A DNA stretch of 45,632 nt from contig CALURU010000018.1 in the NCBI GenBank assembly GCA_944323255.1, positions 1-45,632 of the forward strand, written 5' to 3'. The notes under the pieces are model-generated. The model made no database searches, was not told the DNA's origin, and saw nothing but the letters and a program-made list of their open reading frames with translations. Position 1 is the stretch's first letter. The number at the start of each line of letters is the position of its first letter. The DNA comes from Candidatus Gastranaerophilales bacterium. GTDB taxonomy: Bacteria > Cyanobacteriota > Vampirovibrionia > Gastranaerophilales > Gastranaerophilaceae. A program made the position numbers and the translations under genes. This document shows positions 16,590 through 26,530 of the stretch, piece after piece.

Positions 16590-17166
16590 ACTTCCTCCAA
16601 AGCTTTTGGAGTATAAGCGAAGTTATTATTGCAGAAACAAATGATAGCGAAGTTACAATGAATGTTGGTAAAATTATTTCTGTAGGGTTTTTTGCTCCAA
16701 AGCCAACAAGAATTGCAATGACTGTAGCCGGAATTATTTGAAAGCCGGCTGTATTCATACCCAGAAACATGCACATCGCATCTGTCGCTGTTGTTTTATC
16801 AGGATTATCTTCCTGTAATTCCTTCATAACCTTTAAACCTATTGGGGTTGCTGCATTTGTCAAACCTAAAGCATTAGCAGTAACGCTCATTGTAATATCT
16901 CCAATTGCAGGGCTGTCTTTTTTTACATCTTTAAATAAGAATTTTGTTATCGGGTAAAGAAATTTTGATATTATCTGTACCAGACCGCATTTTTCTGCAA
17001 TTCGCATAACTCCAAGCCAGAATGCCATGATTCCGATTAGTGATAAAGCTATTTCGACAGAAGTGTTGCATGCTTCAAGCATGGACTTTACCACTTTATC
17101 AAGAGTGTGATTATAAATTCCTGCAACAATAGATACTGAAATTAGAATAAAAAATATATAATTCAT
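16582..17166 (-). CDS. spmA: Spore maturation protein A-like membrane protein
   Basis: A 194-residue membrane protein with the same fold as SpmB: MLEACNTSVEIALSLIG, FWLGVMRIAEKCGL, ANALGLTNAATPIGLKVM and FLGMNTAGFQIIPATV are the family landmarks. It is the first gene of spmAB. The ATG at 17166 has no ribosome site, but a well-placed promoter (17201 to 17173) would start transcription at or next to the A of this ATG, so a leaderless message is predicted. No sporulation gene is nearby. Confidence 0.92.
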   Translation of the reverse strand: MNYIFFILISVSIVAGIYNHTLDKVVKSMLEACNTSVEIALSLIGIMAFWLGVMRIAEKCGLVQIISKFLYPITKFLFKDVKKDSPAIGDITMSVTANALGLTNAATPIGLKVMKELQEDNPDKTTATDAMCMFLGMNTAGFQIIPATVIAILVGFGAKNPTEIILPTFIVTSLSFVSAIITSLILQKLWRKYD

Positions 17167-17172
17167 ACATTA

Positions 17173-17201
17173 ATATTAGAAAAAAAATTGGTATTTGTCA
17201 C
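17173..17201 (-). promoter_or_regulatory. Promoter of spmAB, probably leaderless
   Basis: On the minus strand GTGACA (17201-17196), a 17-base spacer and TAATAT (17178-17173). The -10 box ends seven bases before the ATG of spmA. The -35 box shares its bases with that of the divergent promoter. Confidence 0.55.
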
Positions 17202-17223
17202 TATTTTTATATTAGTATATAAT
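17195..17223 (+). promoter_or_regulatory. Promoter of the giant coiled-coil gene
   Basis: TTGTCA (17195-17200), a 17-base spacer and a perfect TATAAT (17218-17223); start of transcription near 17231. Confidence 0.7.
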
Positions 17224-17259
17224 AAGTGATGAATGTAGAATGTGGGATAGAGTAACTAT

Positions 17260-20200
17260 ATGGCAGATATAAATAATTTTACGGAGATTTCAGAGAACTT
17301 TAATACGATAAAAACTTTGCTAAATTCAATAAGGGCGCAAGGTATATTAAATACTTCTGACGTAGACAAACTTTTGGCTGGGATAAATTCTAAGCTTGAA
17401 AAGTTGAATACAGAAGAAGATATTGATTTAATAAAAATCTTTCTGACTGATCTCAAGCAAAATTTGGATGAGCGCCATAGCGTTTTATTGTCAAAATTTG
17501 GAGCAATCGAATCACTGTTTTCTAATCTTCTCAAAAACAGTTCTGAAACTTTAAAATCAAGTGAGGTAAAGGAATTATTCGATATAGTTGCGACGAATTT
17601 GTCCGTATTCTCTAGGGAAGTGGTTTCTCAAAAAGAAGTACTGTCTGATATTACATTGCGCTTAGATGCAATGAGATCAGATGATTCTCAGAAGAAAGAA
17701 ATTGTTAAAAATATTACTTTTTTAAAAAATGACATTGAACGTTTAACAAACGGATTCGATTCAATTGTTTTAAATTTAAATGAGAATTTTAAATCTGTAA
17801 TTAATACTATTTCGAGTATTGATCCTTCCGAGAATATTACAAAATTCGGAAAAGAACTGGAAGATGTTGTAAATTCTTCAAATACAATTTTATCTGCACT
17901 TCAAGTGTTGGATAAAAAAAATCTACAAATTGAAGATGCAATCAAAGGTCTGGCAACTCAAGATGATTTAATTAGTACTAAGAAATGGATTAGTGATTTG
18001 GCATCGCAAGAACAGATGCTTGCGCAGTCAATTGATAATCTTGCAGACAGGTATTATAAAATTGATAATCTGGCTGATAAAATAGATGCTTCCGTAGAAA
18101 TCATAGCCGGATTAAAAACTATCATTACAGATAAGGATGAGCAGAGTGCTAGTGCCATAATTGATAAATTATCCCAGCTTGAAGCTGCAGTAAAAGAGAT
18201 TTCTACAAATAAGGCATTTGAAGAATTCAAATATTCAATGGAGTCTGCATTAAATAATATCTATAGCAAATCTGAAAGTATTCAATCTGCATTTAGTAAT
18301 GCAACAGACGAAATTCAAAAAATTAACGAATCTATTAAGGCTCTTGATATTAACGTAAATTTCAAGAGCATGGCTGCTGATTTAAATAAATCGGAGCAGA
18401 ATATTAGGGATCATGTAAGTGTAGAAACTGATAAAATTATTCAGCTTGTTGATGTTAACGCTACAAGAACATTAAATGAATTATCAGCAAATGCAGATAA
18501 TTTAGGCGAAAAACTTACAAAAGCTCAGAGCTTGATATCTACGTTGTGTGAAAAGAGCTTTGCTGAAATGGAAGAGAGTATTTCCGGCTTAAAAACGGTA
18601 GTATCTCAAATTGATGAAAACAATGTATCTGCAAACAATGCAATTTTTTCAAATATCACGGATAGGTTGGCAATATTTGAAAGTAGTTTGAAATCATCCT
18701 TGGAAAAACAGGAAGATTATGTAGCAAATTCATCTGGTCAAATATTTGAGCAAATTAAAAATATAAAAGAATTGTCAAGTGTATTAGATTATAAGTTGGA
18801 TTCATCTGTTATAGAAATAAATAATGCAAAAGTTGAATTTGACAGCTTAAAGAAATCAATTGACGGTGTTTTAGCCTTAGATTTTGCAGAAAAAGTAAGT
18901 GATTTGAAAGTTGATTTATTTGCTGCCAAAGAAGAGCTTGCAAATGCTTTTGATACCACAACAAATGAGTTTTCAGAAAAATTTGCTAATGATTTATTCG
19001 GTAAATATGAGTTATTAATAAGTAAACTTGATAGTGTTGAGGAGGTTTTAAAACAAGCTCAAACAGATGCATTAGGAAATTTAAAGGCTGTACTGGACAA
19101 TATTTCTTCATCAATTGTAGATATATTGTCATATGTAAGTATTACACCGGATTTTAACACCGATTCATTAGAAACAAAACTTGATAACATTACAAAAGTT
19201 GTAAGTGATAATAATCTAAGCTATATAGAAAATATCCGGGATATTATAGATGTAGTAAGAAGTCAGGTTGATAGCAATATTAAAAGTTTGCAGGAAGATA
19301 CATGCAAGCAGGTTAAATCGATTAATTCTCTTGTAGAAATCAATAGTGAGGCAATCAGAGAAGATATTAAAAATTCATATGACAAATTAATTGAGGTTAA
19401 AGAATACTTTTCTGATTTAAATAACACTTTGAAATTGAATAACTCTTCTGTTAATGAAACGATTGGTAATGTTATAACTACGGCAACTGCTTTAAAAGAT
19501 GAGTTTGATTCAAAATTATTAGCACTAAAAAATGCTATTTTAGATAAGGTTGGCGATTTCCAAAAAGAATTTACCTGTGAAAACGCTGATAAAATAAGTG
19601 AGATAAAATTTGCTTCAGAGACTATGCATACAAAGAGTATGCAGGCTTCTATGGAGATTAAAGACGAGTTAAAAGGTGAGATTGCACAGCTAATAGGTAC
19701 TTTGAAACTCAATATACAAGAGTTGACAGAACAATTGGCAGGAACTTCAATAAAACTTGAAAATGCTAATCACGATATAGTAGATTGTGTAAAAAATGAT
19801 TTTAGTGAAAAAATCGATAGTACAATACAGGTGTTTAATTCAAATTTACAAGATTTCTCTGATGGAATTGAGGTTAAAGTTGAAGATGTTATTGCAAAGT
19901 TTGGCGAATTAGAAATAACTGTGAATAATCTGTCAAATACAACAACTACTGCGTTAACTTCAACTCTTGCCAAAGTTTTAGATAACTTTGTTTCTCTTAA
20001 AGCTTTATTAGGAAATTTAAATGATAAAACTTCAGTTGATTTGCAGAAAACAGCTGATATTATAATTAACGACTTTGAAAAATTAAGAGATAAGATAGAT
20101 ATAGTAGATGCAAATATTGACGAAGATTTGACAAGACAGGCTTCTATATTAGAAACAAATTTTGAAGATTTGCAGAAGAATTTGGGTATATTTTTCAATC

Positions 20201-23200
20201 AAACTAATGCTGCACTAGGTAATACTATTCATATAGGATTACAAAATGTCTCAGCAGCAGTGCGTGATACTGTATTAAATAATCTAGAACAATATAAAAC
20301 TCAAATAGAGGAGTTGTTTAATACAATTTCCAGCAGAAATGATGATCAGGCAAAGCTCTTAGAGGTAAAGGTTGTTGAATTAAACAGTATTATTCAGCAA
20401 ACTATGAGTGAGCAAAATACAAAGTCTGCTGAAACATTACGGAATATAACCGAGAATTTGAAGGCTCTTCTGGACGAAAATATTGAAGTTACTTCTGCCG
20501 ATTATAATTCTTTAAAAGACAGTTTAAGTAATTTTGCAAAGAGTCTTGAAGCACAACAAGGTGCTACCTCAGAATATATAAAAAATAAATTAGGTGATAT
20601 CGCCAAATTTATTGATTCAGGGTTGAATGTACAAGCCCAGGCAATAAGTGAAAAGTTTAATGATATAACCTTGGAAGTTAGTGAAATTGCAAGTGCAGCA
20701 TCTACTTTAAATAACGAAATTACAGGAAGAGTAGGAAAAATATCTGGTGAAATTTTAAATTTAAAATCAGAATTAGCCGGTATTTTAGGTGAAAATTCAA
20801 ATCTTATAACTAGTAAACTTGATGCCATAAATGAGGCTTTGCATGATGAGGCTGGCAAATTATACGGTGTTGTGGCAAATTCTGCAAATATTGTGAAAAC
20901 AGAGCTAGCAGAAGCTGTTACAGAAAAATCAAGCCAGTTAGATGGAAAGTTGGAAATAATAAATGAAGGTTTAACAAAAGAATCTAATAAAATTCATTCA
21001 TTAATAAAGAATTCTGTTGAAGCCATAAAGGCTGATATTGATCATAGTCTTGAAGATAATTCCGGATTAGTTTTAAATAAACTGGATAATCTGTTAGATA
21101 AATTACAAAATGATGTAGAAAATTTACAGGTTTCATATGCACAAACAACAGACGATGTGAAAAATAGTATAAATGAAAAACTCAGTATAGAACTTCAATC
21201 TGCTTCTGGAGTTATAAGTGCTGAAGTATTGGAATTAAAAGAACGTTTTGAATCTTTTTCTGATGAACAACAAAAATCTCTGATGTCGCAAATTGTAAAT
21301 ATTATTAATGAAGTAAGAAATTTCAGTAAAGATATAGAAGATAAAACTCTTCATTTGCAACAGATATTTTCAAAGAATTTATCAAATGAATTAAACAGTC
21401 TGTATAGTAATATAAATACTCTGGTTGAAGATAATGCTTTAAAGTTAGCAACACGGTATGATGACAATATTTCAAAGTATATAGACGATTTAAATATAAA
21501 ATCTTTAGAGTTTAAAGCTTCTTTTGAATCATTAAATGAACGATTAGATAAAGATGAAATATCAAGGATGAATGTTTTTCAATCTCAATTAAAAGAATTG
21601 AGTAATTCTTTTAATGTTCTGATTGAAGAATCAAAAAATGTAACAAAGTCAGAGATTTCCTCTATATCAGAAACTCTAATTAAAACAAACCGGGATGCAA
21701 TGCAGGAAGTAGAACAGTCTATTGAGGATAAAGTAAATTCGATTCTTGTGACAAATGCTGATATTGCAGCAGGTGAATTACAATCAATGGAAGTTTTTGC
21801 AAATAAGATTCTGGATCAAGTTAATATAAACAAAAATTCAATTGATACTTTGCGAGACTTTTTATCAGGAATTATAAAAAATGAAATAGAAATTGTTTCA
21901 GAAAACATAGAAAAAGAAACAGATGTTCTGATTAAAGATTTGTTAGAGCAAATGAGTTTAATGCGTGATTTCCAAAAGGATGAGATCTCAAAATGGACTA
22001 CACAACTAGAAGGTTCAGTTCAAGACTATATATATAATAATATTAATGATCTTAAATCTTATATTGATATTAAAAGTGACACCTCTATATTGAACAGTAA
22101 ATTGGATAATATAACTACAGAGTTAAGTAAATCTGCCGAAGATATTATGGCTGCTTCAAGTAGATTGTTAGAAACCAGTGTATTTGAGAATACTATATCA
22201 GATATGAAAACTGCAAATAGTGTTTTAATATCAACAATGGCAGAAAAATTAAATACTCAAATACAGGATTTTGTAAAAACAAATATTAGTCAGCATATTG
22301 ATAACAAATTTAATTTATTTGATAAAAAATTTGTTGATATAGTTGTTGACAAATATGAAGAAATCAAATTAATATCTACGAAATACAATAATGCATTTGA
22401 TTCTATTCAGGCTTCTGTAAAAGATTTGCTTGGAAGGTTTAACGATTCCAAAGAAGAAATATACAGAACGCTGTTGTCTGTTTTAAATGGTATAAATGGC
22501 GAAATAGATGAGTTAAATTTAAGTTTTGCAGATTTGAAAGCTCATATATTAAATAAATCTTTTGATGAGGCTTTTCAGGAATCTATTAATAATCAGATAA
22601 ATGGCATACAAGAGATTATAAATAACCAACTTGGGTATTTGGAAGATATTAGTGAGTTGTGCTGTGATAATTTACCGGAGCTAACAGAGATGAGTGCCCT
22701 TGTAAAATATAACATTGTGCAGTCGTTAAGCTCTGTAAATGAAAAATTGGACAATCAGGCTTCTTCAGTACAAAAGGAGTTAGTAACTTTAAAAACTGAT
22801 ATAATTACCCAATTTTTGAATATATTTAATCAAATTTCTTTTGTAGCTGAACAGGAAGAAATTCTGGACTTTATACAGGAAAAGCATTCAGAGTTAATTA
22901 CTATATTGAGTCATATAGTAACTACAACTAATGATGTGGTTGAAGTGAAGGATAATCTTGCTGTAGTTGATAATAAGGTTAATTTAATTAAAGATGATAT
23001 TGATTCTTTGAACGAAAAGATTCTGTCTATAATATCTTCAGACGGCGATATTGACTATGTGTATAGTTTGCAGGATCTAGAGTCAGATATTGCTAATTTG
23101 AGATTGACTTTAAATGAATTAAAAGAAAACAACAAGTCTAAAGAGTTAGAAGATTTAATAACATCTACTAATAATATTTATTCTCTGGTTGATTCAATCA

Positions 23201-23994
23201 AAAGTGAGCTGCCTAGGTTTGATTCAGAAGAATTCAGGCGTGATTTTGATTCTTTGAATGAAGATATAGTAAGTATAAGTACAAGAACCAATAAACTTAT
23301 ACTGGCTTCAGATGAATCATATAAAACGTTGCAGGAAAATTTACAAGATTTTAAACTTGTAATTAATGATTTGGATGAACGGACCCGTAATTTTGCTCAC
23401 GAAGCAGGTATTGACCGAATTGATAATAAGCTTGGTGTTATAAATTCAATGATCCAAAACGGAGCTAAAACAAATCAGGTATTTAATCAAGTTTTTGAAT
23501 ATCTTGCAGAGTGGGTAGATAATGCAGGAGCTCAAATTACTGCTATATCAGATAAAGTTGAATCTCTAGATGATATCGGACAAATAAAAGTTATGCTTGA
23601 GGATTTAAAAGCCGAGGCTGAAGATAATTCTGATAGTGTGGAATTAATTGAAGCTTTAGGTAATGTTTTCGATAAGCAGGCTAAAAAGATAGGTTCACTT
23701 GAAGCAAAGCTTGACAGAGTAATTGTAGAAACTACAATAAGTAATAAGAATAATAAGATTGACATGGCTCCTCTGGAAGATACTTTGAATAGATTTTTAG
23801 TTGCAATAGATGACAGAATGCAGTCACAGCAGGCAAAAATAAATTCATTGGAATCAAAGTTAGAAGATGTAATGTCTATGATAAATCCGAAAGATACTGC
23901 CCAGTTAACCAAAAAAGTCGGTGGTATGGATAGGCAAATAGCGAAGTTGAATAAGAGTATCGAAAAAATAGCGTCTCATGTTGTTGAAAAATAA
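17260..23994 (+). CDS. Giant (2244-residue) coiled-coil protein
   Basis: One uninterrupted frame of 6.7 kb. The sequence is almost wholly amphipathic helix: Leu/Ile/Val every three to four residues, rich in Lys, Asp, Glu, Asn and Ser, very few Pro, Cys or Trp. Recurrent phrases such as LDNI, SKLD, NEKL, LDNLLDKL and EEIS-like units suggest expansion by internal duplication. No signal peptide, membrane span or catalytic domain is visible. The C terminus (LAEWVDNAGAQITAISDK, then short heptad helices to VVEK) is less repetitive and may be a docking domain. A filament, scaffold or polar organiser in the cytoplasm is the likeliest role, as for other giant bacterial coiled coils. Its 3' end overlaps the next gene by 17 bases. 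The start has only a weak GATAGAG site. Confidence 0.88.
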   Translation: MADINNFTEISENFNTIKTLLNSIRAQGILNTSDVDKLLAGINSKLEKLNTEEDIDLIKIFLTDLKQNLDERHSVLLSKFGAIESLFSNLLKNSSETLKSSEVKELFDIVATNLSVFSREVVSQKEVLSDITLRLDAMRSDDSQKKEIVKNITFLKNDIERLTNGFDSIVLNLNENFKSVINTISSIDPSENITKFGKELEDVVNSSNTILSALQVLDKKNLQIEDAIKGLATQDDLISTKKWISDLASQEQMLAQSIDNLADRYYKIDNLADKIDASVEIIAGLKTIITDKDEQSASAIIDKLSQLEAAVKEISTNKAFEEFKYSMESALNNIYSKSESIQSAFSNATDEIQKINESIKALDINVNFKSMAADLNKSEQNIRDHVSVETDKIIQLVDVNATRTLNELSANADNLGEKLTKAQSLISTLCEKSFAEMEESISGLKTVVSQIDENNVSANNAIFSNITDRLAIFESSLKSSLEKQEDYVANSSGQIFEQIKNIKELSSVLDYKLDSSVIEINNAKVEFDSLKKSIDGVLALDFAEKVSDLKVDLFAAKEELANAFDTTTNEFSEKFANDLFGKYELLISKLDSVEEVLKQAQTDALGNLKAVLDNISSSIVDILSYVSITPDFNTDSLETKLDNITKVVSDNNLSYIENIRDIIDVVRSQVDSNIKSLQEDTCKQVKSINSLVEINSEAIREDIKNSYDKLIEVKEYFSDLNNTLKLNNSSVNETIGNVITTATALKDEFDSKLLALKNAILDKVGDFQKEFTCENADKISEIKFASETMHTKSMQASMEIKDELKGEIAQLIGTLKLNIQELTEQLAGTSIKLENANHDIVDCVKNDFSEKIDSTIQVFNSNLQDFSDGIEVKVEDVIAKFGELEITVNNLSNTTTTALTSTLAKVLDNFVSLKALLGNLNDKTSVDLQKTADIIINDFEKLRDKIDIVDANIDEDLTRQASILETNFEDLQKNLGIFFNQTNAALGNTIHIGLQNVSAAVRDTVLNNLEQYKTQIEELFNTISSRNDDQAKLLEVKVVELNSIIQQTMSEQNTKSAETLRNITENLKALLDENIEVTSADYNSLKDSLSNFAKSLEAQQGATSEYIKNKLGDIAKFIDSGLNVQAQAISEKFNDITLEVSEIASAASTLNNEITGRVGKISGEILNLKSELAGILGENSNLITSKLDAINEALHDEAGKLYGVVANSANIVKTELAEAVTEKSSQLDGKLEIINEGLTKESNKIHSLIKNSVEAIKADIDHSLEDNSGLVLNKLDNLLDKLQNDVENLQVSYAQTTDDVKNSINEKLSIELQSASGVISAEVLELKERFESFSDEQQKSLMSQIVNIINEVRNFSKDIEDKTLHLQQIFSKNLSNELNSLYSNINTLVEDNALKLATRYDDNISKYIDDLNIKSLEFKASFESLNERLDKDEISRMNVFQSQLKELSNSFNVLIEESKNVTKSEISSISETLIKTNRDAMQEVEQSIEDKVNSILVTNADIAAGELQSMEVFANKILDQVNINKNSIDTLRDFLSGIIKNEIEIVSENIEKETDVLIKDLLEQMSLMRDFQKDEISKWTTQLEGSVQDYIYNNINDLKSYIDIKSDTSILNSKLDNITTELSKSAEDIMAASSRLLETSVFENTISDMKTANSVLISTMAEKLNTQIQDFVKTNISQHIDNKFNLFDKKFVDIVVDKYEEIKLISTKYNNAFDSIQASVKDLLGRFNDSKEEIYRTLLSVLNGINGEIDELNLSFADLKAHILNKSFDEAFQESINNQINGIQEIINNQLGYLEDISELCCDNLPELTEMSALVKYNIVQSLSSVNEKLDNQASSVQKELVTLKTDIITQFLNIFNQISFVAEQEEILDFIQEKHSELITILSHIVTTTNDVVEVKDNLAVVDNKVNLIKDDIDSLNEKILSIISSDGDIDYVYSLQDLESDIANLRLTLNELKENNKSKELEDLITSTNNIYSLVDSIKSELPRFDSEEFRRDFDSLNEDIVSISTRTNKLILASDESYKTLQENLQDFKLVINDLDERTRNFAHEAGIDRIDNKLGVINSMIQNGAKTNQVFNQVFEYLAEWVDNAGAQITAISDKVESLDDIGQIKVMLEDLKAEAEDNSDSVELIEALGNVFDKQAKKIGSLEAKLDRVIVETTISNKNNKIDMAPLEDTLNRFLVAIDDRMQSQQAKINSLESKLEDVMSMINPKDTAQLTKKVGGMDRQIAKLNKSIEKIASHVVEK

Positions 23995-25366
23995 AATTAA
24001 CAATTTGAAAAGTATCGTAAATAAATCTGAAATACTGTTGGATGAAGCTGAACTGTATTGTTATGCTGAAGATTCTACAAGCGTGCATTCAAAGGTTCAA
24101 AGCCCGGATGCGGTAGTTTTTGTAAAGAATATACAGGATGTTCAAAACATAGTTCGTTATGCAAATGAAAACGGTATTCCAGTAATATCACGTGGCGCAG
24201 GGACAAATATGGTGGGTGCTTGCACATGTCCTCAAGGGGGGATTGTTTTAAATTTTTCAAAAATGAATAAAATCCTGGATTTTAATCCTATAGATATGAC
24301 AATGACAGTTCAACCTGGTGTTGTATTAGATGATATTAAGAATCTTGCTGGAGAAAATGGGCTTTTTTACCCTCCTGATCCATCAAATTATAAGGTTTCA
24401 ACGATAGGCGGAAGTATTGCACAATCTTCAGGCGGTGCAGCAGGTTTTAAGTACGGAACAACAAAAGATTATATACTTAGCCTAACGGTTGTACTCGCAG
24501 ATGGTACGCTTATGAAATTGGGTTCTGATACTATAAAAGATGCTGTAGGTTATCATTTAAATCAATTAATGATAGGCAGTGAAGGAACTCTGGCTATTGT
24601 TGTAGAAGCTGTATTGAAATTAATTCCTAAGCCACAAAGCAGCCGGACTGTGCTAGCATATTTCAACAGTCTTGATGATGCTGTAGAGGGTGTTAACAAT
24701 ATTATGCGGGATAGAATTTTTCCTGCAACAATCGATTTTATGGATAACAATTCAATATTTACAGTAGAACAGTTTTATCCTTGCGGATTACGAACCGATA
24801 AAGCTGCAATGCTTTTGATTAATATTGATGGTTTTGAAGTATCTATGGATTATCAGCAACAATGTGTTGAGCGTGCTCTAAAGTCTGCTAAAGCATCAAA
24901 TATTGAGGTTGCAAAATCTGATTTAGAAATTGAGCGTGTTTGGACTGCTAGACGTGCAAGTTTTGCTGCTACCGCAAAATTAGCTCCTGATGTGTTATCT
25001 GATGATATAATTGTTCCAAGGTCAGCAATTAGTAAAATGGTAAGCGGATGTAAGAATATTTGTGACAAATACAATCTAAAAGTCTGCATGGTAGGTCATT
25101 TAGGAGATGGAAATATTCATCCGCAGGTAGCTTTAAATCTTGAGAACGAAAACGAGTTTAAAAACTATTTTCAAGCAAAGGCTGAAATGTATGATTTAGC
25201 AAAATCCTTAGGCGGAACAATTTCTGCGGAACATGGAGTAGGGTTGGAAAAAGTCGAGTATTTAGGAAATATTGTTGATAATGCAGCAATAGATTATATG
25301 AAAAAGATTAAAAAATTTTTTGATCCGAATAATATATTAAACCCGGGGAAAATATTTAAAATATAA
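23978..25366 (+). CDS. FAD-linked oxidase, GlcD/D-lactate dehydrogenase family
   Basis: A 462-residue flavoenzyme that should oxidise a 2-hydroxy acid such as glycolate or D-lactate. The N-terminal PCMH FAD-binding domain is seen in PVISRGAGTNMVGACTCP and GGSIAQSSGGAAGFKYGTTKDY. The C-terminal substrate domain ends with HLGDGNIHPQ and EHGVGLEK, which carry the metal and substrate ligands of the family. Length fits GlcD. No GlcE or GlcF partner lies nearby, so it is probably a stand-alone dehydrogenase. The ATG lies inside the 3' end of the giant gene. Confidence 0.9.
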   Translation: MLLKNKINNLKSIVNKSEILLDEAELYCYAEDSTSVHSKVQSPDAVVFVKNIQDVQNIVRYANENGIPVISRGAGTNMVGACTCPQGGIVLNFSKMNKILDFNPIDMTMTVQPGVVLDDIKNLAGENGLFYPPDPSNYKVSTIGGSIAQSSGGAAGFKYGTTKDYILSLTVVLADGTLMKLGSDTIKDAVGYHLNQLMIGSEGTLAIVVEAVLKLIPKPQSSRTVLAYFNSLDDAVEGVNNIMRDRIFPATIDFMDNNSIFTVEQFYPCGLRTDKAAMLLINIDGFEVSMDYQQQCVERALKSAKASNIEVAKSDLEIERVWTARRASFAATAKLAPDVLSDDIIVPRSAISKMVSGCKNICDKYNLKVCMVGHLGDGNIHPQVALNLENENEFKNYFQAKAEMYDLAKSLGGTISAEHGVGLEKVEYLGNIVDNAAIDYMKKIKKFFDPNNILNPGKIFKI

Positions 25367-25375
25367 GGAGATTTT

Positions 25376-25693
25376 ATGGATATTATCGTTATTTACTGTA
25401 CAGTGCCGGATAAAAAAGTTGCAAAAAATATTACTAAAATACTGATGAAGCACAAGCTTGCTGCTTGCGTGAGTATAATTGATAAAGTTAGTTCGGTATT
25501 CTCCTGGGATGGTGAAATTTGTGAAGAAAAAGAATTTCTAATGATGATTAAGACACGACGTTCAAATTATGCGAAAATAAAGCTTGTTATTGAGGACTTA
25601 CATCCATATACTGTTCCGGAAATAATTGCTTTACCTGTTGTAGATTGTAGTGAAGATTATCTTAAATGGCTTGCAAAAGAGACAAATTCATAG
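25376..25693 (+). CDS. cutA: CutA1 divalent-ion tolerance protein
   Basis: A 105-residue trimeric cytoplasmic protein of the PII-like fold. Family marks are IYCTVPDKKVAKNI, LAACVSIIDKVSSVFSWDGEI and the LHPYTVPEIIALPV box. CutA1 is linked to copper tolerance in E. coli, but its molecular role is unsettled. AAGGAG precedes the ATG, nine bases after the oxidase stop. Its 3' end overlaps the following gene by 28 bases. Confidence 0.95.
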   Translation: MDIIVIYCTVPDKKVAKNITKILMKHKLAACVSIIDKVSSVFSWDGEICEEKEFLMMIKTRRSNYAKIKLVIEDLHPYTVPEIIALPVVDCSEDYLKWLAKETNS

Positions 25694-26469
25694 ATTTAAT
25701 AGAGTATTATGAGTCACTTGGTATAACAGTAAAACTTGGTAAAACAAAAGCAAGAGGCAATAAAGGCATTTTTATTGCAAAAAGAGGTCGTGATTTTCGA
25801 ATTGATATTTCAAAATCAATAGATGATAATAGTGTGCTAGCTACTTTATTGCATGAATTTGCTCATTATGTACATTATTGTTACGATAATGAGTTGTCTT
25901 CTTTGAAATTTATATTTGATGAACTTTCGGATGAGGAGATGGAAGAATTGCTCAGTGTAACTGTATATAAGGTGCCCAGAAACTCAGCATATACTCTTAT
26001 TAATTTAAAGACAAGTTTGACAAACGAAATTAAAACTCTTGCTGATTCAATAAAAGATTTTTATCCTGAGTTTAAAATAACCGGCTCTTATTTTCCAATA
26101 GAAGATAATATGTCTTATCCGCTCAAATATTTATTAAAGTATGATAATTTTATTTATAATAAGAAAAAATATTCAATTAATAATGCATTAAGCGATTTTA
26201 AAACTTTATCGAAACCACAATTAAATTACTTAATTCTAAAATCTAAACGACGATGCTTAGCTAGAGTTAATTCAAGAATCTCTAAGTTAAATCAATATTA
26301 TAATGCTCCTACAGAATTATGGGCGAGGTTTTTTGAACTTTTTTTTACAGAACCGTGTAAAGCTGAAAGCCTGGCTCCGTCGTTATCTCGCAAGTTTAAA
26401 ACTGCTATGGAGGTTCGTCGTATTAAAGAAATTTCAAAATTAAATGAAATATTAAAAAATATCTATTGA
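25666..26469 (+). CDS. Zinc metallopeptidase-like protein (HEFAH, ImmA/IrrE-like)
   Basis: A 267-residue protein with the gluzincin motif LLHEFAHYVHY: His63, Glu64 and His67 would bind zinc and activate water. The N-terminal segment (ITVKLGKTKARGNKGIFIA, then strand and helix) resembles the ImmA/IrrE peptidase layout, whose members cleave repressors. The third zinc ligand cannot be assigned with certainty; ELWARFFELFF in the C-terminal third is a candidate, as such proteases often use a downstream Glu. The start lies inside cutA without a strong ribosome site, which indicates translational coupling. No repressor gene is adjacent. Confidence 0.75.
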   Translation: MACKRDKFIDLIEYYESLGITVKLGKTKARGNKGIFIAKRGRDFRIDISKSIDDNSVLATLLHEFAHYVHYCYDNELSSLKFIFDELSDEEMEELLSVTVYKVPRNSAYTLINLKTSLTNEIKTLADSIKDFYPEFKITGSYFPIEDNMSYPLKYLLKYDNFIYNKKKYSINNALSDFKTLSKPQLNYLILKSKRRCLARVNSRISKLNQYYNAPTELWARFFELFFTEPCKAESLAPSLSRKFKTAMEVRRIKEISKLNEILKNIY

Positions 26470-26491
26470 CCACTTTATTTTTTTTGAGATA

Positions 26492-26500
26492 TGTTATAAA
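26492..26500 (+). promoter_or_regulatory. Extended -10 promoter element
   Basis: TGTTATAAA gives TG, one base and TATAAA. The upstream TTGACC (26466-26471) is 23 bases away, too far to be a proper -35, so this would act as an extended -10 promoter. Confidence 0.35.
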
Positions 26501-26530
26501 ATATATATAGAGAAGGAAGAGAGAAATTTA

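Noticed and set aside
19263..20858. Several minus-strand frames of 118-149 codons inside the giant gene
   Set aside because: They are antisense shadows of a long low-complexity coding sequence, with Ser/Leu-rich nonsense content.
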